Assembly: GCF_017255015.1 (NCBI RefSeq)
Contig: NZ_JAFKCS010000001.1
Span: 244,772 to 308,771 of the forward strand
From: Bowmanella yangjiangensis
Lineage (GTDB): Bacteria; Pseudomonadota; Gammaproteobacteria; Enterobacterales; Alteromonadaceae
Reading direction: 5' to 3'
DNA length: 64,000 nucleotides
Positions within the stretch are counted from its first letter, which is position 1, and each line of letters begins with the position of its first letter. Below the pieces are notes generated by a model. The model made no database searches and was not told the DNA's origin. It worked only from the letters and a program-made list of their open reading frames with translations. A program made the position numbers and the translations under genes. This document shows positions 27,263 to 35,021 of the stretch, piece after piece.

Positions 27263-28582
27263 TTGACCGACCTTCATGCACACTCGGCTCGTGGTAAATA
27301 TGCGCTGTTACCCCTCGGCCTGTTTCTTTTGCTATTCCTCGGCGCTGGTTTTTACTACCAGGTCCAAGGTGTGGAATTTGCTTTTTATCAATTGCCTGCA
27401 CCAGTGGCAATTTTACCCGCGGTCCTGCTGGCGGTGTGGCTTTCCAAAGACTCCTTAAACCGCACTATCGCTCAGTTTACTGAAGGAGCAGGGCATCAGG
27501 ATATCATGACCATGTGTATGATTTTCCTGTTGGCCGGCGGCTTTTCGGCGGTGGCCAAAGCCACAGGGGGCGTAGATGCCACTGTCGCGCTGGGAGTGAA
27601 TTTAATCCCGGCCAAATTCCTGCTGCCGGGCCTGTTCCTGTTGGGGGCTTTTGTTTCTACCGCCATGGGCACATCCATGGGCACCTTAGCGGCCATGGCG
27701 CCAATAGGTATGGGTATGTCGCAGGTGACAGGTATAGATCCAGCACTGATGGCCGGGGTGCTGATGAGCGGTGCGATTTTTGGCGACAACCTGTCGATTA
27801 TCTCCGACACCACCATTGCGGCCACTCGTACGCAAGGCTGTCAGATGCGTGACAAGTTTGTCGAAAACCTCAAGATGGCGCTTCCGGCGGCGCTGGTGAC
27901 GCTGATCCTATTTGCCTGGGTAAGCCCTCATCCAGAGCCTGTTACAGTGGATGATGGAAATCCCTGGCTGGCGATCCCGTATTTGCTGATTTTGGTGTTG
28001 GCGGTATCCGGTGTGAACGTCTTTGTTGTGCTGGTGCTGGGGATTATTTGTAGTGCACTGATGGGCGTATGGCAGGCAGATTACGCATTAAATCAACTGG
28101 GTAAAGATATCTACGCGGGTTTCACCTCCATGCAGGAAATCTTTATGCTAAGCATTCTGATTGGTGGTCTGTCAGGTTTAATGCGTTCTCAGGGCGGGCT
28201 GGATTACCTGGTGGCTAAGTTGCATGCCTTATCGCAAAAACTTTCCCGTCATGCCCATGCCAGTCATAGCTTTGCCATTGCTGCTCTTATCGCCATCAGC
28301 AACCTGTGTATCGCCAATAACTCGGTGTCTATTATTGTGGTAGGTGAGGCGGCGCGAAAACTGGCCGAGCACGGCGAAATTGCCCCCAGGCGCAGTGCCA
28401 GTTTGTTGGATATCTTTGCCTGTATTGTACAGGGGTTAATCCCATACGGTGCGCAGGCGCTGTTATTGGGCGCCAGCTTTGCCATTTCGCCGGTAGAAAT
28501 TATCCCTTACGTGTTCTACTGCTATCTGCTCGCTATTGTGGCCTGCGGCTATATCGTCTGGAACCTGGCGGCCAAGCGCTAA
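27263..28582 (+). CDS. metT: NhaC-family transporter, probable methionine transporter MetT
   Basis: A 439-residue protein with about eleven membrane segments of the NhaC Na+/H+ antiporter superfamily. Motifs include ATAMGTSMGT-like glycine runs (FVSTAMGTSMGTLAAMAPIG), SGAIFGDNLSIISDTTIAATRTQGC and IANNSVSIIVVGEAAR. MetJ boxes directly upstream match the group called MetT by comparative genomics, so methionine uptake is the likely role. The start is a TTG with GGTAA six bases before it; no in-frame ATG is close. It overlaps the stop of the convergent TetR gene by 4 bases. Confidence 0.85.
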   Translation: MTDLHAHSARGKYALLPLGLFLLLFLGAGFYYQVQGVEFAFYQLPAPVAILPAVLLAVWLSKDSLNRTIAQFTEGAGHQDIMTMCMIFLLAGGFSAVAKATGGVDATVALGVNLIPAKFLLPGLFLLGAFVSTAMGTSMGTLAAMAPIGMGMSQVTGIDPALMAGVLMSGAIFGDNLSIISDTTIAATRTQGCQMRDKFVENLKMALPAALVTLILFAWVSPHPEPVTVDDGNPWLAIPYLLILVLAVSGVNVFVVLVLGIICSALMGVWQADYALNQLGKDIYAGFTSMQEIFMLSILIGGLSGLMRSQGGLDYLVAKLHALSQKLSRHAHASHSFAIAALIAISNLCIANNSVSIIVVGEAARKLAEHGEIAPRRSASLLDIFACIVQGLIPYGAQALLLGASFAISPVEIIPYVFYCYLLAIVACGYIVWNLAAKR

Positions 28583-29166
28583 ATTCGTAATAGCTTTTTA
28601 AGGCTCTGCCGGTAAAGCAGAGCCGCTTGCTCCTTGCCTAAGCTGTCGCGCAGCAACAAATGCCCCAAATATAAACTGTAGAGTTCGTAGGCAAGACCCA
28701 CCTGATTGATATCCGTGGGCAGCTTTTGTTGCTCAACGGCTTTGGCCACCTGGCGCTGCAGGTAGCCGAGCAATCGGCTTTGTTGCGCCAGGGCAAACTG
28801 ACGTACCGGGCTGTCCGGGCGGTTTTGGTATTCCACCGCTGCTTTAATCAGCGGGCATCCCATACCACTCTCGCCCATCACCCGTCCGGCCCAGTCGGTC
28901 CAGGCCAGCATCAGGGCTTCAATTCTGACTACGGGGTTGTCCTGGCGGGTCGGGATCAGCACCTGTTGCATAAACTGCTGTTCAATATATTCCAGAATCG
29001 CCATCTGCATGCTTTCCTTGTCCTGGAAGTGCGAAATCACCCCCGTGCGCGACAAGTTGCATAGCTTGGACAAGGTGCCGATGGTGATATCGGCCAGCCC
29101 GTATTTGCTGCTGTGTTTAAAACCGGCATCCAGAATGTGCTGCCGGGTGCGTTCGCCTTTATTCAT
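28579..29166 (-). CDS. TetR-family transcriptional regulator
   Basis: A 195-residue protein. It has a TetR-type HTH (TRQHILDAGFKHSSKYGLADITIGTLSKLCNLSRTGVISHF region) and a C-terminal helix bundle with MGCPLIKAAVEY. Its ATG overlaps the stop of the upstream alpha/beta-hydrolase gene (ATGA), so the two are cotranscribed. Two palindromes in front of the hydrolase gene are its probable operators, giving autoregulation. Confidence 0.88.
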   Translation of the reverse strand: MNKGERTRQHILDAGFKHSSKYGLADITIGTLSKLCNLSRTGVISHFQDKESMQMAILEYIEQQFMQQVLIPTRQDNPVVRIEALMLAWTDWAGRVMGESGMGCPLIKAAVEYQNRPDSPVRQFALAQQSRLLGYLQRQVAKAVEQQKLPTDINQVGLAYELYSLYLGHLLLRDSLGKEQAALLYRQSLKKLLRI

Positions 29167-30029
29167 GTACCGACCAGAATGGACGAGATTTGCTTGATAA
29201 CTCCAGTATCCCTCAACAGTTTGTTATGACCAAGGTTTTGTGTCAGATAAAGGGGCGTACCCTGTTGCTCACTAACATGGCGGATGTGCTCAATGGGGGC
29301 AAATTTATCGTCGGTATCATGGATCAGGTACAAGCGGTCGGCACACTTATGCAAATGATGCTGATATTGCAGTTGTTGCCATTTGGTCTGGTACTGGGCC
29401 GAAATCCGCTCCAGTACCAAGGCCAGCATTTTGTGCGAGATCCCCATGCGCTCAACCTGCACAAACATCAGGTCAAACAAACGTATGGGCATGGCAATCA
29501 GAATAACCTTCAGTCCCTGCAGATACTCCGCTTTAAGGTTTAGCGCGGCAAGCCCGCCCATGGAATGGCCGATAATGGCCGCCACCTGTTCCCCCTGCTG
29601 CTTAAAATGCGCCAGTAAAGCTTCTTTCGCCTCGATAAAAGCCAGGAGGTGGGCATGTTTGCCGGTAGACTGGCCATGGGCCACATGGTCTATGGCGGCC
29701 ACCCGGAAGCCTTGCGCCAATAAAGACGGGATCATAGTTTCAAAGCAGCGGCTGTTATCGGCCCAGCCATGGCTGGTTACTACCCAGGGGCCGCTCTCGC
29801 CAAACAGATGCACCTTAATCTGGCCCTGACGGGTGTTGAATGACCAATGGCTGTGTGGGGTTACCTGCTCAAAATGCCTGACCCTTTTGCCAAAAGGCCT
29901 AAGCAGCATCTGCCTGCCCAACCACAGTGCCAGCCCAGGCATTTTATCGCTTAGAAAACCTGTGGTCTTGTAGAGCAAAGCTTGCGCAAAGTTATGCTTT
30001 GCTCTGTCGGAAAAGTAGTTCAGTGCCAT
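29163..30029 (-). CDS. Alpha/beta-hydrolase
   Basis: A 288-residue soluble hydrolase. The nucleophile elbow GHSMGG lies near residue 155, an oxyanion-loop-like SHGWADNSRCFE near 88 and the late acid/His positions in DTDDKFAPIEHI and LGHNKLL. The substrate is unknown; esterase or lipase-like activity is expected. It is the first gene of a two-gene operon with its TetR regulator, and operators precede it. Confidence 0.85.
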   Translation of the reverse strand: MALNYFSDRAKHNFAQALLYKTTGFLSDKMPGLALWLGRQMLLRPFGKRVRHFEQVTPHSHWSFNTRQGQIKVHLFGESGPWVVTSHGWADNSRCFETMIPSLLAQGFRVAAIDHVAHGQSTGKHAHLLAFIEAKEALLAHFKQQGEQVAAIIGHSMGGLAALNLKAEYLQGLKVILIAMPIRLFDLMFVQVERMGISHKMLALVLERISAQYQTKWQQLQYQHHLHKCADRLYLIHDTDDKFAPIEHIRHVSEQQGTPLYLTQNLGHNKLLRDTGVIKQISSILVGT

Positions 30030-30053
30030 GAGCGCTCCGTGGCGAAATTAAAT

Positions 30054-30089
30054 AGTACAGTTGTACTTTTAAAATAGTTCACTTGTACT
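30054..30089. promoter_or_regulatory. Paired TetR-type operators
   Basis: AGTACAGTTGTACT (30054-30067) is an inverted repeat of AGTACA and TGTACT. A second, slightly degenerate copy AGTTCACTTGTACT lies at 30076-30089, 22 bases further on. They precede the hydrolase-tetR operon by 25 bases and are the most likely binding sites of the TetR protein encoded in it. Confidence 0.72.
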
Positions 30090-30155
30090 ATTTTGGCAAC
30101 AGGGTCTGGAAGCCAATAAGCAAATTCGCCTTATTAGGTGAGTGAGATTTGGAAA

Positions 30156-32123
30156 TTAAAAATGCCAGTCTATGCCAAGGGTCAGTTGGCGCTGTTGTTC
30201 CAGGTAAGGCCAGGTATTGAGCACACGGCGGGTTATTTCGGGCTGCCAACGGTTTTGATCAAGCAGATTTGTTATGTCTAACCAAAAGGATAACTGGCGA
30301 TTGAATTGGTAATTCAGATGAGCCTTCAGGCTGGTATGCGGATTGGTCAGTGGGTTATAAGGCAATGCCCCCGATGGATTCTGCCAGCCCCGGATATGTT
30401 GCATATGCAGGCCGAGTTGAAAACTCTGCCCTAAGGTTTGGATCCAGCCGAGTTTAACCAGGTGACGCGGCATACTGCTGGCATTATCTGTATTGATGCC
30501 ATTTGCCTGATTTTGCTGATAGGTCCAGGCCATTTCCAGACGCATATTGCTATCCAGCGGTTGCCAACGGCCTTCCCATTCCAAGCCTTTAAAGCGTTGC
30601 TCACCAAAGTTAGTATAACTGGCGGTTTGGCCAGGCTGAGTACGGCGAATAATTAAGTCTTGGTTGTGGCTATAAAAAACACTAAGCGCGCTATAGAAGT
30701 CAGCATCGCTGTAAGCCAGTTGGGCATCCCAGGTATCAACGGTTTCAGGCTTCAGGGCATCATTTCCCAGCACCACGCCTGGCAGGGTTATACCTTGTTC
30801 CAACATGGACGGTGCCCGATAGGCTTCGGCATACTGAATTTTCGCCAGCCAACCGTTGTGCCACTGGTAATTGGCTGAAACGCGGCTGGAGAGATGGCTG
30901 CTACCGTGATCCGCTCTGTTTAGTTGCAGGCCAGCAACCAAGGACAGATTCTGACTAAACTGGTAGGCAATTTCGGTAAAAAAGCGCTGTTGACTGTCCT
31001 GGTATTCAGGAACAATAGTGATATGACCTTCCATGACATGATCGCCAGCCGAATCGCCCTGATTGCGCTGCAGTTCAACACCTAAAGTGAAAGTGGTGTC
31101 AGGATTCAGGCTTCGCTGCCAATGCATATCCCATTGCCAATCGTCTGCGTCCATATAACTCGGTTGTGGGCCGGGATTGGTATAGTGGTTATGCATGCCA
31201 TTGTAGGTGAGTGCCAGACTCAGTTGCCCTTGCCATAAATTCTGCTGCGTGGTGAGACTCAACCATTGACGTGTCGCAGTAATTTGCGCTTCTTCACTGA
31301 ATAGCTCAGCAATGGGCAAGGTACCGCCATGCCCTGACTGAGTATCTGCATATAAATAGCTGAACTGCCATTCTTTCCAACCCGCTGTTAGGTGAATGCC
31401 TAAATTCTGTTGCGCGAAGTTACGTGTGAAGGGACGATTGTGCTCGTCCCTGGCGTTAACATTGTTATGGCTATCGTTAAAATATTGAAGATTGATGTTG
31501 GCCCAGGCGGAATCAGACTCCATCCCCTGATTTAGGGCAACAAACTGCCTGCCGCTGGATCCCAGTGCCGCGGTCACGCTGTTACTGCCAACACCTGGCT
31601 CTGTGACGATATTCACCACGCCACTAAAGGCATTGGTGCCATACTGTACCGAACCTGGACCGCGGATAATCTCCAACTGCTTGATACCTTTCAGGGGAAA
31701 AGCCCTTAGCAAGGCTAAGTCCGTACCACCATTCTGGGTTTCGCGTACTGGTTGGCCATTAATCAAGAGCAGCACATGGGTGTTGTACTGGCCTGGCTGA
31801 TCTCCTCGCATACTCAGACTGTTTACCGGAAACATGTAGGTGCCGGTACCCAATATGCCAGGGGCAAGTTCCAGTGCTTCTATCAGACTGCTGGCCCCAT
31901 ATGCTTTTATCTGTTCACGGCTGATAACGGAGAGTACGCCAGGTGCCTGAGATAAGGTCTGCAGCCTGCGACTGGATGTTACCACCTCAATATCCAATAA
32001 CTCTTCGAAGGAGAGCGTAAAAGGATCGACTGGTGCAGCATCCTGGGCGTGAGCGATATGCCCGAGAAATAGCAATAGAACCCCGATTCTTCTGTACAAC
32101 AACTGCGAATGGCGCAAGGTCAT
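30156..32123 (-). CDS. TonB-dependent receptor, BtuB/colicin-I-receptor size class
   Basis: A 655-residue receptor. It has a signal peptide ending HIAHAQ, a plug with LSFEELLDIEVVTSSRR, IEALELAPGILG, MRGDQPGQYNTHVLLLINGQ and QLEIIRGPGSVQYGTNAFSGVVNIV, and a barrel ending in LGIDWHF. No cobalamin riboswitch or Fur-like box precedes it, so the ligand cannot be inferred. A 14-bp palindrome about 65 bases upstream may be its operator. Confidence 0.9.
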   Translation of the reverse strand: MTLRHSQLLYRRIGVLLLFLGHIAHAQDAAPVDPFTLSFEELLDIEVVTSSRRLQTLSQAPGVLSVISREQIKAYGASSLIEALELAPGILGTGTYMFPVNSLSMRGDQPGQYNTHVLLLINGQPVRETQNGGTDLALLRAFPLKGIKQLEIIRGPGSVQYGTNAFSGVVNIVTEPGVGSNSVTAALGSSGRQFVALNQGMESDSAWANINLQYFNDSHNNVNARDEHNRPFTRNFAQQNLGIHLTAGWKEWQFSYLYADTQSGHGGTLPIAELFSEEAQITATRQWLSLTTQQNLWQGQLSLALTYNGMHNHYTNPGPQPSYMDADDWQWDMHWQRSLNPDTTFTLGVELQRNQGDSAGDHVMEGHITIVPEYQDSQQRFFTEIAYQFSQNLSLVAGLQLNRADHGSSHLSSRVSANYQWHNGWLAKIQYAEAYRAPSMLEQGITLPGVVLGNDALKPETVDTWDAQLAYSDADFYSALSVFYSHNQDLIIRRTQPGQTASYTNFGEQRFKGLEWEGRWQPLDSNMRLEMAWTYQQNQANGINTDNASSMPRHLVKLGWIQTLGQSFQLGLHMQHIRGWQNPSGALPYNPLTNPHTSLKAHLNYQFNRQLSFWLDITNLLDQNRWQPEITRRVLNTWPYLEQQRQLTLGIDWHF

Positions 32124-32189
32124 GCTTTCTCAAACAAAGACAGTAGATTGAAGCTAAAAGCTAAATCATCTTGGTCGGGGTTGCAAAAA

Positions 32190-32203
32190 AGATTGCGCAA
32201 TCT
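32190..32203. promoter_or_regulatory. 14-bp perfect palindrome upstream of the TonB receptor
   Basis: AGATTGCGCAATCT reads identically on both strands and is centred about 73 bases before the receptor start at 32123. The position suits an operator. I do not recognise the regulator. It also lies about 60 bases beyond the LysR stop codon. Confidence 0.5.
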
Positions 32204-32256
32204 GGAGATAACCCGCTGTTATACAAAATTAATATTGCTGATCGCAAAAGCCAGTA

Positions 32257-33114
32257 TCAGGCCGCCAAATAACTTAAGCGTGAGCGGATAAATTCCGCCA
32301 GTTTAAGGCTGGCCTGAGGGTGTTTGTTAGACTGAATAAATAAGCTAATACCTACTTTGCCAAGGGGTGGTAGGCTGCGATGGCGGATGAGGGTCAAGTC
32401 GGCGGGTAGGGTACTTTTGGCCAGCACCGTCACCCCCAAACCCTCTTTTAGGGCAGCGGTAATGCCGCCGATATCGGCGTTGGTGTAACTGATGCGCCAG
32501 GGCTGGTTAGCCGCTTGTAATCGCTCCAGGGCACGACGACGATAAATACAACCGTTTGGGGCTACTACCAGGGCAACCTTATCGTCGTTGGGGCGGTATT
32601 GCGGGTTGGCAACCCATACCAATTCGTCCTGTAATACGGTTTCCGGCTGGTTAGGGTGGGGCATATCATCCAGCGCCAGAATCAAATCAAACTGGCGGCG
32701 GCGCTCTTTATCCAGCAAAGACTTACTCAAATCACAGGTGACTTCTAATGTCACATCCGGATAAGCCTTATTAAAGTCACCGATAATGCTCGGCAACAGG
32801 CTGGTGGCAAATTCGCTGGGCAGGCCAAGGCGCAACTGACCACTTAACTGGGTTTGTTCAAACTGGCGGAAAATATCATCGTTAATGGCCAGCATCTGTA
32901 ACGCTTGCTGGTAGAGCTGCATACCTTCGCTATTGACCTGCTGGCGCTGACCCTGGCGGCTGAACAGTTTGCGCCCGAGCTGTTCTTCCAGGCGTTTGAT
33001 CTGCAGGCTGATGGCGGGCTGCGAGCGGCCAAGAAAATCCCCGGCCTTGGCATAACCGCCCATTTCCACCACAGTGACAAAAGCACGTAAATTATCCAGG
33101 GACAGTTGTTTCAT
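32257..33114 (-). CDS. LysR-family transcriptional regulator
   Basis: A 285-residue protein. The N-terminal HTH reads LDNLRAFVTVVEMGGYAKAG then SQPAISLQIKRLEEQLG; the ligand-binding domain starts with LRLGLPSEFATSLLPSI, similar to the LrhA/HexA-type subgroup. It is not GcvA by its N-terminal sequence despite the neighbouring gcv genes. It lies upstream of, and on the same strand as, the TonB receptor gene. Target unknown. Confidence 0.88.
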   Translation of the reverse strand: MKQLSLDNLRAFVTVVEMGGYAKAGDFLGRSQPAISLQIKRLEEQLGRKLFSRQGQRQQVNSEGMQLYQQALQMLAINDDIFRQFEQTQLSGQLRLGLPSEFATSLLPSIIGDFNKAYPDVTLEVTCDLSKSLLDKERRRQFDLILALDDMPHPNQPETVLQDELVWVANPQYRPNDDKVALVVAPNGCIYRRRALERLQAANQPWRISYTNADIGGITAALKEGLGVTVLAKSTLPADLTLIRHRSLPPLGKVGISLFIQSNKHPQASLKLAEFIRSRLSYLAA

Positions 33115-33253
33115 GGTCGTCGCGTTAGGTGTTAGGTGCCAGGCGAGAGGTGTAAAGTGCCTTGCACTAATGTGGGTGAATCGGAGATGGCGGCGATAAA
33201 TAAGGCAAAAGGCGTATCTAGATTGCCTTTTGATTATTGACCCTTATGGTTTC

Positions 33254-33281
33254 CTCACTCCTCACTCCTCACTCCTCACTC
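33254..33281. repeat. Four perfect tandem copies of CTCACTC
   Basis: The heptamer CTCACTC is repeated four times without change, about 140 bases before gcvT. Such short arrays can vary in number by slippage. They sit upstream of the gcvT promoter and so outside the transcript. Confidence 0.8.
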
Positions 33282-33355
33282 CGTTGGCATCAGTATCTTT
33301 AATGATGTGTGGATAATACATAACAAAAGTTAATCATTCCATTTAGATTTCCAAT

Positions 33356-33384
33356 TTGTTGCCCTATGGCGAAGCTCCTATAAT
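33356..33384 (+). promoter_or_regulatory. Sigma-70 promoter of the gcv genes
   Basis: TTGTTG (33356-33361) and a consensus TATAAT (33379-33384) are separated by 17 bases, about 40 bases before the gcvT ATG. This is the strongest promoter match seen in the window. Confidence 0.75.
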
Positions 33385-33423
33385 CAGGCCACATTTTTTG
33401 AACCTCACAAGAGTGCCAAAGCC

Positions 33424-34506
33424 ATGACCAACAAGACTGTGCTGCACCCCAAACATCTTGAAGCCGGTGCCAAAATGGTGGATTTCCACGGTTGGGAAAT
33501 GCCCATCAACTACGGCTCACAGATTGAAGAGCACCATGCTGTGCGTAACGATGCGGGTATGTTTGACGTATCGCACATGACCATTGTTGATATTAAAGGC
33601 GCTCAGGCCAAAGCTTACCTGCGTTACCTGCTGGCTAACGACGTGGACAAACTCAAAGACAAAGGCAAGGCACTGTACAGCGGTATGCTGAATGAAGCGG
33701 GCGGCGTGGTCGACGACCTGATCGTGTACTTCTTCGCAGATGACGATTATCGCCTGGTAGTGAACTCGGCCACCCGTGAGAAAGACATTAACTGGTTGAA
33801 CAAGGTTGCCGAAGGCTTTGACATCCAGATTATCGAACAGCCCAATCTGGCCATGATCGCCATCCAAGGCCCGAATGCCAAAGCCAAAACCGCCGAGCTA
33901 TTCAGCGACGAGCAAAAAGCCGCCGTTGAAGGTATGAAGCCGTTCTTTGGCGTGCAAAGCGGTGAGCTGTTTATTGCCACCACTGGCTATACCGGTGAAG
34001 CCGGTTACGAAGTGATGGTGCCGGCCGAGCAAGCCTGTGATTTCTGGCAAAAGCTGCTGGACCTGGGCATTCAGCCTTGTGGTCTGGGCGCGCGCGACAC
34101 TTTGCGTTTGGAAGCAGGCATGAACTTGTACGGCCAGGATATGGACGAAACCATTTCCCCGCTGGCGGCCAACATGGGCTGGACCATCAGTTGGTTGCCT
34201 GAAGAGCGTGATTTTATGGGCCGTAAGGCACTGGAAGAATACAACCGCAACGGTAAAGACAAGCTGGTTGGCCTGGTGATGGAAGAGAAAGGCGTACTGC
34301 GCGCCGGTCTGACCGTCAAGGTAGAAGGCGGTGAAGGGGTGATTACCTCCGGCACCTTCTCGCCAACCCTGGGTTACAGCATCGCTATGGCTCGCGTGCC
34401 TTCCAGCGTAAGGGATACAGCCGAAGTGGAAATGCGTAAAAAGTGGGTTACAGTAAGAGTGGTTAAACCCAGCTTTGTCCGTAACGGTAAAAAAGTAGAA
34501 CACTAA
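33424..34506 (+). CDS. gcvT: Glycine cleavage system aminomethyltransferase (T protein)
   Basis: A 360-residue protein that transfers the methylene group from the lipoyl arm of GcvH to tetrahydrofolate and releases ammonia. Typical motifs are [63 protein letters not shown] and the closing FVRNGKK. Length and motifs are normal. It is the first gene of gcvT-gcvH-gcvP, with gcvH 17 bases downstream. Confidence 0.96.
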   Translation: MTNKTVLHPKHLEAGAKMVDFHGWEMPINYGSQIEEHHAVRNDAGMFDVSHMTIVDIKGAQAKAYLRYLLANDVDKLKDKGKALYSGMLNEAGGVVDDLIVYFFADDDYRLVVNSATREKDINWLNKVAEGFDIQIIEQPNLAMIAIQGPNAKAKTAELFSDEQKAAVEGMKPFFGVQSGELFIATTGYTGEAGYEVMVPAEQACDFWQKLLDLGIQPCGLGARDTLRLEAGMNLYGQDMDETISPLAANMGWTISWLPEERDFMGRKALEEYNRNGKDKLVGLVMEEKGVLRAGLTVKVEGGEGVITSGTFSPTLGYSIAMARVPSSVRDTAEVEMRKKWVTVRVVKPSFVRNGKKVEH

Positions 34507-34523
34507 GTATTAGAGGAAATACA

Positions 34524-34913
34524 ATGAGCAACATCCCTGCCGAACTGCGTTATGCCGCTTCTCATGAGTGGGTGCGCCCCGAAGGTAACGGTGTTTACAC
34601 CGTAGGTATTAGCGAACACGCCCAGGAACTATTGGGTGATATGGTGTTTGTTGAACTGCCTGAAGTAGGCAGCAATGTCAGCGCCGGTGACGACGTGGCC
34701 GTGGCCGAGTCGGTAAAAGCCGCCTCTGACGTATATGCGCCTATCAGCGGTGAGATCCTGGCAGTAAACGAAGAGCTGGAAGACTCTCCTGAGCTGGTTA
34801 ACTCTGACCCATACGGTGACGGCTGGATGTTCCGCATCAAAGCCGACGACGAGAGCGAGCTGGCTGAGCTGCTGGACGCCGAAGGCTACGAAAACAGCAT
34901 CGACGAAGAGTAA
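34524..34913 (+). CDS. gcvH: Glycine cleavage system H protein
   Basis: A 129-residue lipoyl carrier. The lipoylated lysine is Lys65 in [12 protein letters not shown], within the usual beta-sandwich hammerhead fold. It shuttles the aminomethyl group from GcvP to GcvT. AGAGGAAA precedes the ATG. A terminator-like hairpin follows before gcvP. Confidence 0.97.
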   Translation: MSNIPAELRYAASHEWVRPEGNGVYTVGISEHAQELLGDMVFVELPEVGSNVSAGDDVAVAESVKAASDVYAPISGEILAVNEELEDSPELVNSDPYGDGWMFRIKADDESELAELLDAEGYENSIDEE

Positions 34914-34922
34914 CAAATATTG

Positions 34923-34955
34923 AAAGGCCGCGCCGACCAGGTGCCGGCCTTTTTT
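34923..34955 (+). terminator. Terminator-like hairpin between gcvH and gcvP
   Basis: AAAGGCCG (34923-34930) pairs with CGGCCTTT (34945-34952), followed by a run of six T from 34950. It has the form of an intrinsic terminator and would reduce transcription of gcvP relative to gcvTH. Confidence 0.75.
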
Positions 34956-34963
34956 CGTTAAGC

Positions 34964-34983
34964 ACCCTGGGTTTTCCCAGGGT
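34964..34983 (+). promoter_or_regulatory. Second hairpin in the gcvH-gcvP spacer
   Basis: ACCCTGGG (34964-34971), a TTTT loop, then CCCAGGGT (34976-34983): a perfect 8-bp stem, nine bases after the first hairpin. It may be a second terminator or a processing signal shaping GcvP levels. Confidence 0.55.
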
Positions 34984-35021
34984 TTGCTTTTGCAACTTCC
35001 CTAACCGAGATACCAAGCATT

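Larger units (their letters stand above)
33115..33423. other. Spacer before gcvT with short tandem repeats
   Basis: About 310 bases. It holds GTTAGGTG repeated twice near 33124-33138, a CTCACTC tandem array at 33254-33281 and the gcvT promoter (listed separately). I looked for a glycine riboswitch and do not see its conserved aptamer segments. Confidence 0.6.

Noticed and set aside
32124-32256. Cobalamin riboswitch or Fur box before the 655-residue TonB receptor
   Set aside because: No B12-box-like segment and no GATAAT-type repeats; only an unrelated palindrome is present.
33254-33281. Tandem CTCACTC array considered as a CRISPR-like repeat
   Set aside because: There are no spacers; the copies are directly adjacent heptamers.
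33300-33423. Possible glycine riboswitch before gcvT
   Set aside because: The leader after the TATAAT promoter is only about 30 bases and lacks the conserved aptamer segments.
33898-34503. 201-residue antisense frame inside gcvT
   Set aside because: Shadow frame of gcvT, with no motif or start signal.
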